Shown here piece by piece: positions 5,836 through 11,982 of a stretch of DNA of 11,982 nucleotides. How positions within the stretch are numbered: the first letter of the stretch is position 1; the number at the start of each line of letters is the position of its first letter. The translations under genes were made by a program, and so were the position numbers. The stretch comes from JAEUMW01 sp039807745 (GTDB lineage: Bacteria; Pseudomonadota; Gammaproteobacteria; Burkholderiales; JAEUMW01). Where the stretch lies: NCBI GenBank assembly GCA_039807745.1, contig JBDHRV010000112.1, positions 1 to 11,982 on the forward strand, given 5' to 3'. The notes under the pieces were generated by a model. That model saw only the letters and a program-made list of their open reading frames with translations, was not told the DNA's origin and ran no database searches.

Positions 5836-7233
5836 ATGAGCTCCGTCCTGTCACCCGTCACCGCCGATGTGCGCGTCGATGCGCTCAAGCTGCCGCCGCA
5901 TTCGATCGAGGCGGAGCAGGCGGTGCTTGGCGGACTCCTGCTCGACAATGACGCGCTCGACCGCGTCGCCGACATGATCTCGGAAGGCGACTTCTACCGC
6001 CAGGATCACCGGCTCATCTTTCGGCATGTGTGCCGGATGGTGGAAAAGAACAAGCCGGCGGACATCGTGACGGTGGCCGAGATGCTCGACAGCTGCAATG
6101 AGCTGGAGGGCATCGGCGGGCTCGCCTACCTGAGCGCGCTGGCCCAGAGCACACCGTCGAGCGCCAATGTCCGTCGCTATGCCGAGATCGTTCGCGAGCG
6201 CGCGGTCATGCGCAAGCTGGCGGAAGTCGGGTCGGCGATCGCGGAATCCGCCTATACGCCGGCTGGCCGCTCGGCTCGCGAACTCCTGGACGAGGCCGAG
6301 GCCAAGGTGTTCGAGATCGGCGAAGCCGGGGCGCGCAGCCGACAAGGCTTCCAGGAGTTGCCGCCCCTGCTGACGGAGGTCGTCGAGCGCATCGACCAGC
6401 TCTACAGCCAGGGCGGTCAGAGCGATGTCACGGGCATTGCGACGGGTTTCGCCGATCTCGACCGGCAAACCTCCGGGCTGCAGCCGGGCGATCTCGTCAT
6501 CGTGGCCGGGCGGCCCAGCATGGGGAAGACCGCATTCGCGCTGAATATCGCCGAGCATGTGGCGCTCGAGCTCAAGCAGCCGGTGGCCGTCTTCAGCATG
6601 GAGATGTCGGGTGCGCAGCTCGCCATGCGGTTGATCGGATCGGTGGGACGGCTCGACCAGCACAAGCTTCGCACCGGACGCCTCGAAGACGACGAATGGC
6701 GTCGCCTCACCCACGCGGTTGGCCGGCTCAACGACGCGCCGGTGTACATCGACGAGACGGCCGCCCTGAATGCGCTGGAGTTGCGCGCGCGAGCGCGGCG
6801 GCTCGCCAGGCAATGGCAGGGTGGACCCGGGCTCGGGCTCATCGTAATCGACTATCTCCAGCTCATGTCCGCTTCCGGCACGGGTGAGAATCGGGCAACG
6901 GAGATCTCGGAGATTTCACGCTCGCTCAAGGCGCTGGCGAAGGAGCTGCGGGTTCCGGTGATGGCCCTCTCGCAGCTGAATCGAAGCCTCGAGCAACGTC
7001 CCAACAAACGCCCGGTCATGTCCGATCTGCGCGAATCGGGCGCGATCGAGCAGGACGCCGATCTGATCCTGTTCATCTATCGCGACGAGGTCTACAACGC
7101 GGAGAGCCCGGACAAGGGCATCGCCGAGATCATCATCGGCAAGCAGCGCAACGGACCCATCGGCACGGAAAAGCTGACCTTCCGCCGCGAATTCACGCGG
7201 TTCGAGAATTACGCGCCGCCGGGACGGTACTGA
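5836..7233 (+). CDS. dnaB: Replicative DNA helicase DnaB
   Basis: 465 residues against 471 in E. coli. The hexameric helicase unwinds DNA 5'-3' at the replication fork and recruits primase. The N-terminal domain starts LPPHSIEAEQAVLGGLLLDN at about residues 19-38. The C-terminal RecA-like ATPase has Walker A GRPSMGKT (225-232, K231), the motif AVFSMEMSGAQLAMRL, Walker B LIVIDYLQLM (D339), SQLNRSLEQRPNKRP, LRESGAIEQDADLI and GKQRNGP, which carries the arginine contact to the neighbouring subunit. No intein or insertion interrupts it. The ATG at 5836 has only a weak Shine-Dalgarno but gives the family N-terminus. PriB, encoded 0.9 kb upstream, works with PriA to reload this helicase. It converges with the next gene across 36 bp without a visible terminator. 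Confidence 0.97.
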   Translation: MSSVLSPVTADVRVDALKLPPHSIEAEQAVLGGLLLDNDALDRVADMISEGDFYRQDHRLIFRHVCRMVEKNKPADIVTVAEMLDSCNELEGIGGLAYLSALAQSTPSSANVRRYAEIVRERAVMRKLAEVGSAIAESAYTPAGRSARELLDEAEAKVFEIGEAGARSRQGFQELPPLLTEVVERIDQLYSQGGQSDVTGIATGFADLDRQTSGLQPGDLVIVAGRPSMGKTAFALNIAEHVALELKQPVAVFSMEMSGAQLAMRLIGSVGRLDQHKLRTGRLEDDEWRRLTHAVGRLNDAPVYIDETAALNALELRARARRLARQWQGGPGLGLIVIDYLQLMSASGTGENRATEISEISRSLKALAKELRVPVMALSQLNRSLEQRPNKRPVMSDLRESGAIEQDADLILFIYRDEVYNAESPDKGIAEIIIGKQRNGPIGTEKLTFRREFTRFENYAPPGRY

Positions 7234-7269
7234 GGCGCCGGCAGGGAGTACGGGCTGCGATGAAGTGCG

Positions 7270-7794
7270 TCAGAGCTGCGCGATGCGGCGAAACGCTATG
7301 AATGCCGCGAGACTCAGACCGATGAAGAGCATCGTGTAGGGCCCTGGAGCGGTTTCTTCATTCACATGGGGCACGCTGCCGCCGAAAGACGCTTCGCCGA
7401 TCCCGCTGGGGGTCGCATTTGCCACCGCGCCCAGGCGTCCCATGCCAGCAGCCGCTACCTTCTTCCCACTGTCGGACACCGTCACACCATCGAATCGCCC
7501 AGCCATCCCACCCAGCTGCGAAGGACCGTACACACTCCCTGGTCGCTCGGCTGCGCCGTGTGGGCGGGAAAGCGCGGGAGTAGCGACGAACCCCGTCGCG
7601 CCGCGGCGCGTCCAAGCGTCCGAAGCCGGCAAGACAGTATCCGGCCGTGACCCGTCACTGACGTGAGCGAGGACAAGAGCGGGCAGATGTTGCTGGGACT
7701 CTGCCGCACTCGCCGGTAATACCAGTACGAAATCGATCATCGCCAGGAAGACCGCCGAAACAGAAGCGACCGCCTTGCGCCTATGGCACGTCAT
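7270..7794 (-). CDS. Small exported protein with a PEP-CTERM-like C-terminal anchor
   Basis: A 174-residue protein of unknown function. Residues 1-31 look like a signal peptide: basic TCHRRK, a hydrophobic run from 8 to 26, then LPASA-AE with likely cleavage after Ala30 or 31; Asp21 inside the hydrophobic run is unusual. The middle (32-145) is Gly/Ser/Ala-rich with no recognised domain. The C-terminus APGPYTMLFIGLSLAAF plus FRR (149-170) has the layout of a PEP-CTERM sorting signal: short Pro motif, membrane helix, Arg pair. However, the motif reads PGP, not PEP. PEP-CTERM proteins are normally processed by exosortase and tied to exopolysaccharide; no exosortase is in view. The ATG at 7794 was chosen because it begins the signal peptide and follows GGGGG; an in-frame ATG at 7842 adds 16 residues that do not fit. 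Product name is an inference. Confidence 0.65.
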   Translation of the reverse strand: MTCHRRKAVASVSAVFLAMIDFVLVLPASAAESQQHLPALVLAHVSDGSRPDTVLPASDAWTRRGATGFVATPALSRPHGAAERPGSVYGPSQLGGMAGRFDGVTVSDSGKKVAAAGMGRLGAVANATPSGIGEASFGGSVPHVNEETAPGPYTMLFIGLSLAAFIAFRRIAQL

Positions 7795-7996
7795 ATTGCC
7801 CCCGAATCTAGTGTTCTGATTCTCGTTGACGACGAGGTACACGACCTGCGCCGCACCGCGACTAGGGAGCGATTCCGGGTTTCAGGCAGAGCATCCTACG
7901 AAACATGGCTTCCCCCATGTTGTGTGTCGAGAAAAAGCGCGGACTCGAGCTGGGCTCGGTTGCCGCTCGCTATCGCAGCGGCCCTCTCCTTATCTG

Positions 7997-8048
7997 GCCC
8001 CCTTTTTATGCTGCGGGGGCTTCGCGAAATCTCACGCTTTGTGAGGTT
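7997..8048. repeat. Two adjacent hairpins in the gene-free gap
   Basis: GCCCCC (7997-8002) pairs with GGGGGC (8015-8020) across a 12-nt loop. Directly after it, AATCTCAC (8028-8035) pairs with GTGAGGTT (8041-8048), 8 bp with one G-U pair, around the loop GCTTT. Neither is followed by a T-run on either strand. They lie in the 511-bp gap (7795-8305) between the exported protein gene and the phosphatase gene, which contains no convincing gene. I counted 61 G/C in 120 bases at 8041-8160, against 41 of 60 at 2101-2160 inside rnr, so the gap is AT-richer than the core genes. Confidence 0.4.
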
Positions 8049-8110
8049 GAAGCATAGAAAATTGGAGACGAACGGTCAACCAGTACCGACGACCGGCTCC
8101 GGATGGCTGC

Positions 8111-8147
8111 TTTTGCGAAATCATGCACTTGCGGGGATCTCGCAAAA
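8111..8147. repeat. 11-bp inverted repeat with one mismatch, candidate operator
   Basis: TTTTGCGAAAT (8111-8121) and ATCTCGCAAAA (8137-8147) are inverted copies differing at one position, separated by 15 bp. They contain one exact and one near copy of the GCGAAATC 8-mer in opposite orientation. Since the right arm runs into A's and not T's on the plus strand, it is not a terminator for either direction. A dimeric regulator binding site is a reasonable guess. Confidence 0.4.
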
Positions 8148-8225
8148 AAAGTCGAAGGATGGGCGGCTTTGGCGGTCGAGCGGGGCGGCAACGGATTTCG
8201 CCTCGCGCGCAAGGGTCGTGCAGTG

Positions 8226-8231
8226 CATAAT
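8226..8231 (+). promoter_or_regulatory. Possible -10 element for the PP2C gene
   Basis: CATAAT, one base from consensus TATAAT, lies in the sequence GTGCATAATCGCG. No good -35 is found 16-18 bp upstream, so an activator may be needed if this is used. A start near 8238 would place the TTG at 8240 at the very 5' end of the message, which argues against TTG as the start codon of the phosphatase. Confidence 0.3.
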
Positions 8232-8305
8232 CGCGCAGCTTGAATACGCAACCTGAGGGAAGACGCGAAATCGTGATTACGGTGGAGACGTTGCGCAGCG
8301 AGGCG

Positions 8306-9061
8306 ATGAATGTCGACATCGCCGTGCTGTCGAAGGTGGGTGGTCGCGAGGTCAACGAGGACGCCTGCGGCTACTGCACGACCGGAGAGTTCTGCTGCTG
8401 CGTGCTCTCCGATGGCGCTGGCGGGCACGGCTGCGGCGAGGTGGCCGCGCAAGTGGTCGTGCGGACCGTGCTGGAGAAGTTTCGCGCTGCGCCAGGCGGC
8501 TCGCGTGAAACGGTTGCGATGCTGCTCGACGCTGCCAACGAAGCCGTCGTGGCGGAACAGCACAGGGTTGCGGAGCAGGCCGACATGCGTGCGACAGCCG
8601 TCGTCCTGATCCTCGACCTCGGCAACGCCACGGCGATCTGGGGGCACGTGGGTGATTCCCGGGTCTATGGCTTCCGCAACGGATCGCTCTTCTTTCAAAC
8701 CCGCGACCACAGCGTCGTCCAGTCGATGATCGATGCCGGTTTCATCGAGCCGAGCAGTGTTCGCACGCACCCGAAGCGCAGCGTGCTCACGGCCGCCATG
8801 GGCGATGCCGCGGGATGTGAGTGCGCCGCGCCCGAGGCTGCGCTTGGTCTGACCGCAGAAGAGGTCTTTCTGCTTTGCAGCGACGGGTTCTGGGAGTACG
8901 TCGACGAAGGCGTGCTGGAAACGGAGCTTGGCCGCGCCGTGAGTCCGCGGCCGTGGCTCGAGGCTCTGGAGGCGGATCTCCTGCGCAATGCCCGTGCTCA
9001 CCACGACAACTACTCCGCCATCGCGGTCTGGTTGACTTCCCAGGACGCCATCCTGTTCTGA
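8306..9061 (+). CDS. PP2C-family Ser/Thr protein phosphatase
   Basis: A 251-residue, single-domain, soluble metal-dependent phosphatase. All family motifs are visible: GGREVNEDA at 12-20 (D19), SDGAGGHG at 35-42 (D36), GHVGDSRVY at 113-121, TRDHS at 132-136, LTAAMGD at 161-167, CSDGFWEYVDE at 191-201 (D193) and HHDNYSAI at 232-239 (D234). D19, D36, D193 and D234 are the expected metal ligands, so it should be active on phospho-Ser/Thr proteins. An unusual CCC run sits at 30-32. The ATG at 8306 gives the usual short lead before GGRExNEDA; GTG at 8273, after GAGGGA, and TTG at 8240 are in-frame alternatives. No protein kinase or FHA-domain gene is in the window, so the partner kinase is unknown. 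It converges with the peroxidase gene across 23 bp. Confidence 0.92.
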   Translation: MNVDIAVLSKVGGREVNEDACGYCTTGEFCCCVLSDGAGGHGCGEVAAQVVVRTVLEKFRAAPGGSRETVAMLLDAANEAVVAEQHRVAEQADMRATAVVLILDLGNATAIWGHVGDSRVYGFRNGSLFFQTRDHSVVQSMIDAGFIEPSSVRTHPKRSVLTAAMGDAAGCECAAPEAALGLTAEEVFLLCSDGFWEYVDEGVLETELGRAVSPRPWLEALEADLLRNARAHHDNYSAIAVWLTSQDAILF

Positions 9062-9084
9062 GTCGACGCGCCGATTCCCCCAAT

Positions 9085-9576
9085 CTATTTCGCGAGCAGT
9101 GTTTCGATGTCGGCCTCGATCGCGTCGGGTTTGGTCGTCGGTGCGTAACGCTTGACCGGCTTGCCGTCCTTCCCGACCAGGAACTTCGTGAAGTTCCACT
9201 TGATGCCCGGGCTGCCGAGCAGACCCGGCTCCGCGGCCTTGAGGTACGCGTAGACCGGATGCGTCTGCGGTCCGTTCACGTCGATCTTCGCGAACAGCGG
9301 AAACGTGACGCCGAAGCGCTCTGCGCAGAACCGCCGGATCTCCCCCTCCGTCCCCGGCTCCTGCGCACCGAACTGATTGCACGGGAAGCCGAGCACCGAG
9401 AAGCCGCGCGCTGCGTACTTGCGATGCAACTCCTCGAGGCCGGCGTACTGGGGTGTGAATCCGCACTCGCTCGCGACGTTCACGAAGAGCAGGATCTTCC
9501 CGCGGTAGTCCGCGAGGGGTTGCTGCGTACCTTCGATGTCGCGGGCGCTGAAGTCGTAAACGCTCGGTCCTGGCAT
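9085..9576 (-). CDS. Glutathione peroxidase-family thiol peroxidase (Cys type)
   Basis: A 163-residue thioredoxin-fold peroxidase that reduces hydrogen peroxide or organic hydroperoxides; bacterial Cys-type members often use thioredoxin in preference to glutathione. It starts MPGPSVYDFSARDIEG. The active-site motif NVASECGFTPQY is at 33-44 with C38 in the selenocysteine position. FPCNQFGAQEPG is at 64-75 with Q72 and a second Cys, C66. IKWNFTKFLVGKDG is at 125-138 with W127 and N128, completing the Cys-Gln-Trp-Asn tetrad. No signal peptide is seen, so it is cytoplasmic. The ATG at 9576 is fixed by a perfect AGGAGG (9591-9586) nine bases upstream; the longer open frame to 9711 is rejected. It is divergent from the ABC exporter gene. 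Confidence 0.95.
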   Translation of the reverse strand: MPGPSVYDFSARDIEGTQQPLADYRGKILLFVNVASECGFTPQYAGLEELHRKYAARGFSVLGFPCNQFGAQEPGTEGEIRRFCAERFGVTFPLFAKIDVNGPQTHPVYAYLKAAEPGLLGSPGIKWNFTKFLVGKDGKPVKRYAPTTKPDAIEADIETLLAK

Positions 9577-9647
9577 CTGCCGGTTCCTCCTCGACGCACG
9601 AGGTGGTTGAGACAACTTGGCGCCCCCGAGATTCGCATCGCCCGCAG

Positions 9648-9669
9648 CGGCGCGCCGGTCGGGTACGAT
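9648..9669 (+). promoter_or_regulatory. Palindrome and weak -10 in the divergent gap before the exporter
   Basis: The 146-bp gap 9577-9722 separates the peroxidase and exporter genes. It holds a 10-bp palindrome CGGCGCGCCG (9648-9657) and TACGAT (9664-9669, 4 of 6 -10 bases) placed about 50 bp before the exporter ATG. No acceptable -35 accompanies it. Both are weak evidence in GC-rich DNA. Confidence 0.25.
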
Positions 9670-9722
9670 AGCGGCCTCGCGACACTTCCACTCACCCCGT
9701 TTCAGGCGCATTGGACACCTTC

Positions 9723-11528
9723 ATGAGCGGCGACGCGACCATCGCCAGCACGGCACCCACGGCCACGGCCGCGCGCCGTAGTTTCTCGATCTCGGCCCTC
9801 GGCCATCTGCGCCTTCTCGGCCGCTACGCGCGTCCCTACCGTCGCCAGATACTCGCGGCCGCCGCTGCACTTTTGGTTGCGGCGGCGTGTTTCATCGTGG
9901 TCGGGCAGGGCTTGAAGCGCGTGATCGACGAGGGCTTCGTGCAGGCGAATCCCGCGGCGCTCAACCAGGCGCTGCTCGCCTTGCTCGCGGTTGTCATCGT
10001 CATGGCCGGGGCGACGTATACGCGCTTCTATTTCGTCTCCTGGCTCGGCGAACGCATGATCGCCGACATTCGCCGCGACGCGTTCGACCACATCCTGAAG
10101 CTGTCACCGGGATTCTTCGAGGCAACGCGCACGGGTGAGCTGATCTCGCGTCTTACCGCCGATACGGCCCTGCTCGAGACCGTCATCGGCAGCAGCGTGT
10201 CGATGGCACTGCGCAACGCGGTCCTCGGCGCGGGCAGTCTCCTCATGCTTTTTCTCACGAGCTGGAAGCTCACGCTTCTCGTGCTGCTCGGCGTGCCCCT
10301 CGTGCTCCTCCCGATCCTGTTCTTCGGCCGGCAGGTCCGCCGGCTCTCGCGCGCGAGCCAGGACCGGGTGGCGGACCTGGGCGCTCACATCGACGAGTCC
10401 CTGCACGAGATCCGCATCGTCCAGGCTTACGTCCACGAGGATGCGGATCGCCGCCTTTTCGGGCAGCGCGTCGAGGAGGCATTCGCGACCGCTGTCGGGC
10501 GCATCCGCAGCCGCGGCGCTCTCATTGCCGCCGTGATCGTCGTGGTCTTCGGCGGGGTCGGCTCGATTCTCTGGGTCGGGGGATACGATGTACTGGCCGG
10601 ACGCATCACGGCGGGCGACCTGTCGGCGTTCGTGTTCTACGCGACGATGGTGGCGAGCGCCTGCGGGTCGTTGAGCGAGGTGGTCGGAGATCTGCAGCGC
10701 GGCGCCGGGGCGGCCGAGCGCCTGGTGGAGATCATGCGCACCGAGCCGCAGATCAGGGCGCCGGCGCTGCCCGTACCGCTGCCCACCCCTGCGCGCGGCG
10801 AGGTGACGTTCGACCGCGTGTCCTTCTGTTATCCCTCGCGACCGAATCTTCCGGCGCTCGACACACTCTCGCTCGCGGCCAGCCGTGGCGAAAAGCTGGC
10901 GCTCGTCGGACCTTCGGGGGCGGGCAAGAGCACGGTGTTCCAGCTCCTGCTGCGATTCTACGATCCCGAATCAGGCGCGGTCCGTCTCGACGGCGTCGAT
11001 CTCAGGGCAGCCGACCCGATTGCCGTGCGCAGCCGCGTCGCGCTGGTACCGCAGGAGCCGGCGATCTTCGCCGCCAGCGTGGCCGAGAACGTCCGCTACG
11101 GTCGGCCGGAGGCGACGGACAACGAGGTACGTGCCGCCTGCGAGGCAGCATTCGCCGACGAATTCATCGGACGTCTGCCACAGGCGTATGACACCTATCT
11201 CGGTGAACGGGGCGTGCGCCTGTCCGGAGGGCAGAAGCAGCGGCTCGCGATCGCGCGGGCGGTTTTGGCGGATCGTCCGGTACTGCTGCTCGACGAGGCC
11301 ACCAGTGCCCTCGACTCCGAGAGCGAACGGATGGTGCAGGTGGCCCTGGAGCGTCTGATGAAGGGCCGCACGACGTTCGTCATCGCGCACCGGCTGTCCA
11401 CCGTCAAGCGCGTCGATCGCATTGCCGTGATCGACCACGGCCGTCTGGTCGCAATCGGCACGCACGACGAGCTGGTCGCGGCGAGCCCGTTGTACGCTCG
11501 GCTGGCCGAACTGCAGTTCGGAGTGTGA
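9723..11528 (+). CDS. ABC exporter, fused transmembrane and ATPase domains (MsbA-related)
   Basis: A 601-residue half-transporter that should act as a homodimer in the inner membrane. After a polar N-terminus, the six-helix exporter domain spans about residues 30-310, with hydrophobic runs such as ILAAAAALLVAAACFIVV and LTLLVLLGVPLVLLPILFF. The ATPase has A-loop Y370, Walker A GPSGAGKST (396-404), Q-loop Q444 in LVPQEP, signature LSGGQKQR (500-507), Walker B VLLLDE (520-525, E525), D-loop SALD, and H-loop H556 in VIAHRLS, so it is complete. The substrate (lipid, drug or peptide) cannot be read from the sequence. The ATG at 9723 was preferred over TTG at 9711, which adds four residues; only a weak GGA precedes it. 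Its stop codon overlaps the next start codon. Confidence 0.93.
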   Translation: MSGDATIASTAPTATAARRSFSISALGHLRLLGRYARPYRRQILAAAAALLVAAACFIVVGQGLKRVIDEGFVQANPAALNQALLALLAVVIVMAGATYTRFYFVSWLGERMIADIRRDAFDHILKLSPGFFEATRTGELISRLTADTALLETVIGSSVSMALRNAVLGAGSLLMLFLTSWKLTLLVLLGVPLVLLPILFFGRQVRRLSRASQDRVADLGAHIDESLHEIRIVQAYVHEDADRRLFGQRVEEAFATAVGRIRSRGALIAAVIVVVFGGVGSILWVGGYDVLAGRITAGDLSAFVFYATMVASACGSLSEVVGDLQRGAGAAERLVEIMRTEPQIRAPALPVPLPTPARGEVTFDRVSFCYPSRPNLPALDTLSLAASRGEKLALVGPSGAGKSTVFQLLLRFYDPESGAVRLDGVDLRAADPIAVRSRVALVPQEPAIFAASVAENVRYGRPEATDNEVRAACEAAFADEFIGRLPQAYDTYLGERGVRLSGGQKQRLAIARAVLADRPVLLLDEATSALDSESERMVQVALERLMKGRTTFVIAHRLSTVKRVDRIAVIDHGRLVAIGTHDELVAASPLYARLAELQFGV

Positions 11529-11982
11529 TGAGCTCGCGCGCTCGAGTCATGGCAGTGATTCTCGCCCGGATCCTGTGCGGCGCATTGATGCTCGCCTCGG
11601 GCGCCGCGATCGCCGCCGAGCAGTCGGCGCCATCGGGCACCACCGTGGACCGTCATATCACGGCAGATGGGCGCGAACGCGGCTACCGTCTGCATCTGCC
11701 CCCGATGGCCGGCGGCAACGAGCCGCGGCCGCTCGTCCTCGTGTTCCACGGTGGCGGCGGCGACCCGGCGAGCGCCGAACGCCTGACCCGCTTCAGCGAG
11801 CTCGCGGACCGTGCGGGTTTCGTGGTCGTCTATCCCGAAGGGGTCGGCAAGAACTGGAACGACGGGCGGGAGCATGCCTACGCCGGGGCGTTCCGCGACG
11901 CGGTCGACGATGTCGCGTTCGTCTCGGCGCTCATCGACGCGCTCGCCGGTGAGCTCGCGCTCGATCCTCGGCGCATCTACGC
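11528..11982 (+). CDS. Exported esterase, PHB depolymerase/LpqC-like alpha/beta hydrolase; C-terminus cut by window edge
   Basis: The ATG at 11528 overlaps the exporter stop (TGATG), and the frame stays open to the window end, giving 151 complete codons. Residues 1-30 form a signal peptide (MSSRARVMAVILARIL.., ending GAAIAA-E). The mature part shows the start of an alpha/beta hydrolase. VDRHITADGRERGYRLHLP is typical of the family's first strands. The oxyanion-hole segment LVLVFHGGGGDP is at 69-80, VVVYPEGVGKNWNDGR at 99-114, and DDVAFVSALID at 127-137, leading into DPRRIYA. The catalytic serine motif normally follows within about ten residues and lies beyond the window. Family members hydrolyse polyhydroxybutyrate, feruloyl or acetyl esters outside the cytoplasm. 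Translational coupling with the exporter suggests a shared operon. Confidence 0.85.
   Translation, partial: MSSRARVMAVILARILCGALMLASGAAIAAEQSAPSGTTVDRHITADGRERGYRLHLPPMAGGNEPRPLVLVFHGGGGDPASAERLTRFSELADRAGFVVVYPEGVGKNWNDGREHAYAGAFRDAVDDVAFVSALIDALAGELALDPRRIY

Larger units (their letters stand above)
8024..8272. repeat. Cluster of four exact GCGAAATC 8-mers
   Basis: GCGAAATC occurs at 8024-8031, 8115-8122 and 8265-8272 on the plus strand, and inverted (GATTTCGC) at 8194-8201. A fifth inverted copy with one mismatch (GATCTCGC) is at 8136-8143. The starts are 91, 79 and 71 bp apart and the flanks are not conserved, so this is not a simple tandem duplication. The only other copy I noticed is inside the ROK kinase gene at 424-431. 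The placement between two divergent genes suggests binding sites of a regulator; no regulator is identified. Confidence 0.5.

Noticed and set aside
7783..8256. 157-residue plus-strand ORF in the gap
   Set aside because: No recognisable domain, no ribosome binding site, and it covers the hairpins and 8-mer repeats; one hydrophobic stretch is not enough to support a gene.
8006..9691. 561-residue minus-strand ORF
   Set aside because: It is antisense to the PP2C gene and out of frame with the peroxidase, both of which have full motif sets. The composition is Arg/Ala-rich shadow.
9577..9711. 45-residue N-terminal extension of the peroxidase
   Set aside because: It is basic and unstructured with no family similarity, and the perfect AGGAGG supports the ATG at 9576.
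1..11982. CRISPR arrays, insertion sequences, transposases, phage genes
   Set aside because: No regularly spaced direct repeats, transposase motifs or terminal inverted repeats were seen on either strand.

Overview
The window is a high-GC proteobacterial chromosome segment, most likely from a betaproteobacterium. Three things point there: the order rnr-rlmB-rpsF-priB-rpsR-rplI-dnaB, the presence of priB (a beta/gammaproteobacterial gene), and a small exported protein ending in a PEP-CTERM-like tail. The assignment is inferred from gene order and protein features and was not tested by a search.

Left end (1-1100). A ROK-family sugar kinase resembling fructokinase Mak runs leftward off the window. 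A structured intergenic patch with nested inverted repeats follows. Next is a leftward tRNA-Leu(CAG) with its own strong sigma70 promoter, whose -35 hexamer directly abuts the rnr start codon.

Core block (1100-7233, all +). RNase R and the 23S rRNA methyltransferase RlmB come first. The ribosomal protein operon rpsF-priB-rpsR-rplI has its own promoter overlapping the rlmB stop codon and a bulged leader hairpin that could be the S6:S18 autoregulatory site. It ends at a clear intrinsic terminator, and dnaB follows from an extended -10 promoter. RNA maturation and decay, rRNA modification, ribosomal proteins and replication restart/helicase functions are thus packed together.

Accessory stretch (7234-8305). 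A leftward gene encodes a 174-residue exported protein with a C-terminal anchor that looks like PEP-CTERM but has Gly in place of the signature Glu. About 510 bp without a convincing gene separates it from a rightward gene. This gap is AT-richer than its surroundings, carries several hairpins, and holds four exact copies of the 8-mer GCGAAATC within 249 bp.

Right part (8306-11982). A complete PP2C-type Ser/Thr phosphatase converges with a glutathione peroxidase-like gene. That gene is divergent from a full ABC exporter (fused membrane and ATPase domains). The exporter's stop codon overlaps the start of an exported PHB-depolymerase/LpqC-like esterase that runs off the right end.

I do not see a clearly new multi-gene system. 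The least explained signals are the GCGAAATC cluster before the phosphatase gene, the altered PEP-CTERM tail, the rpsF leader hairpin, and the abutting tRNA-Leu/rnr control regions.
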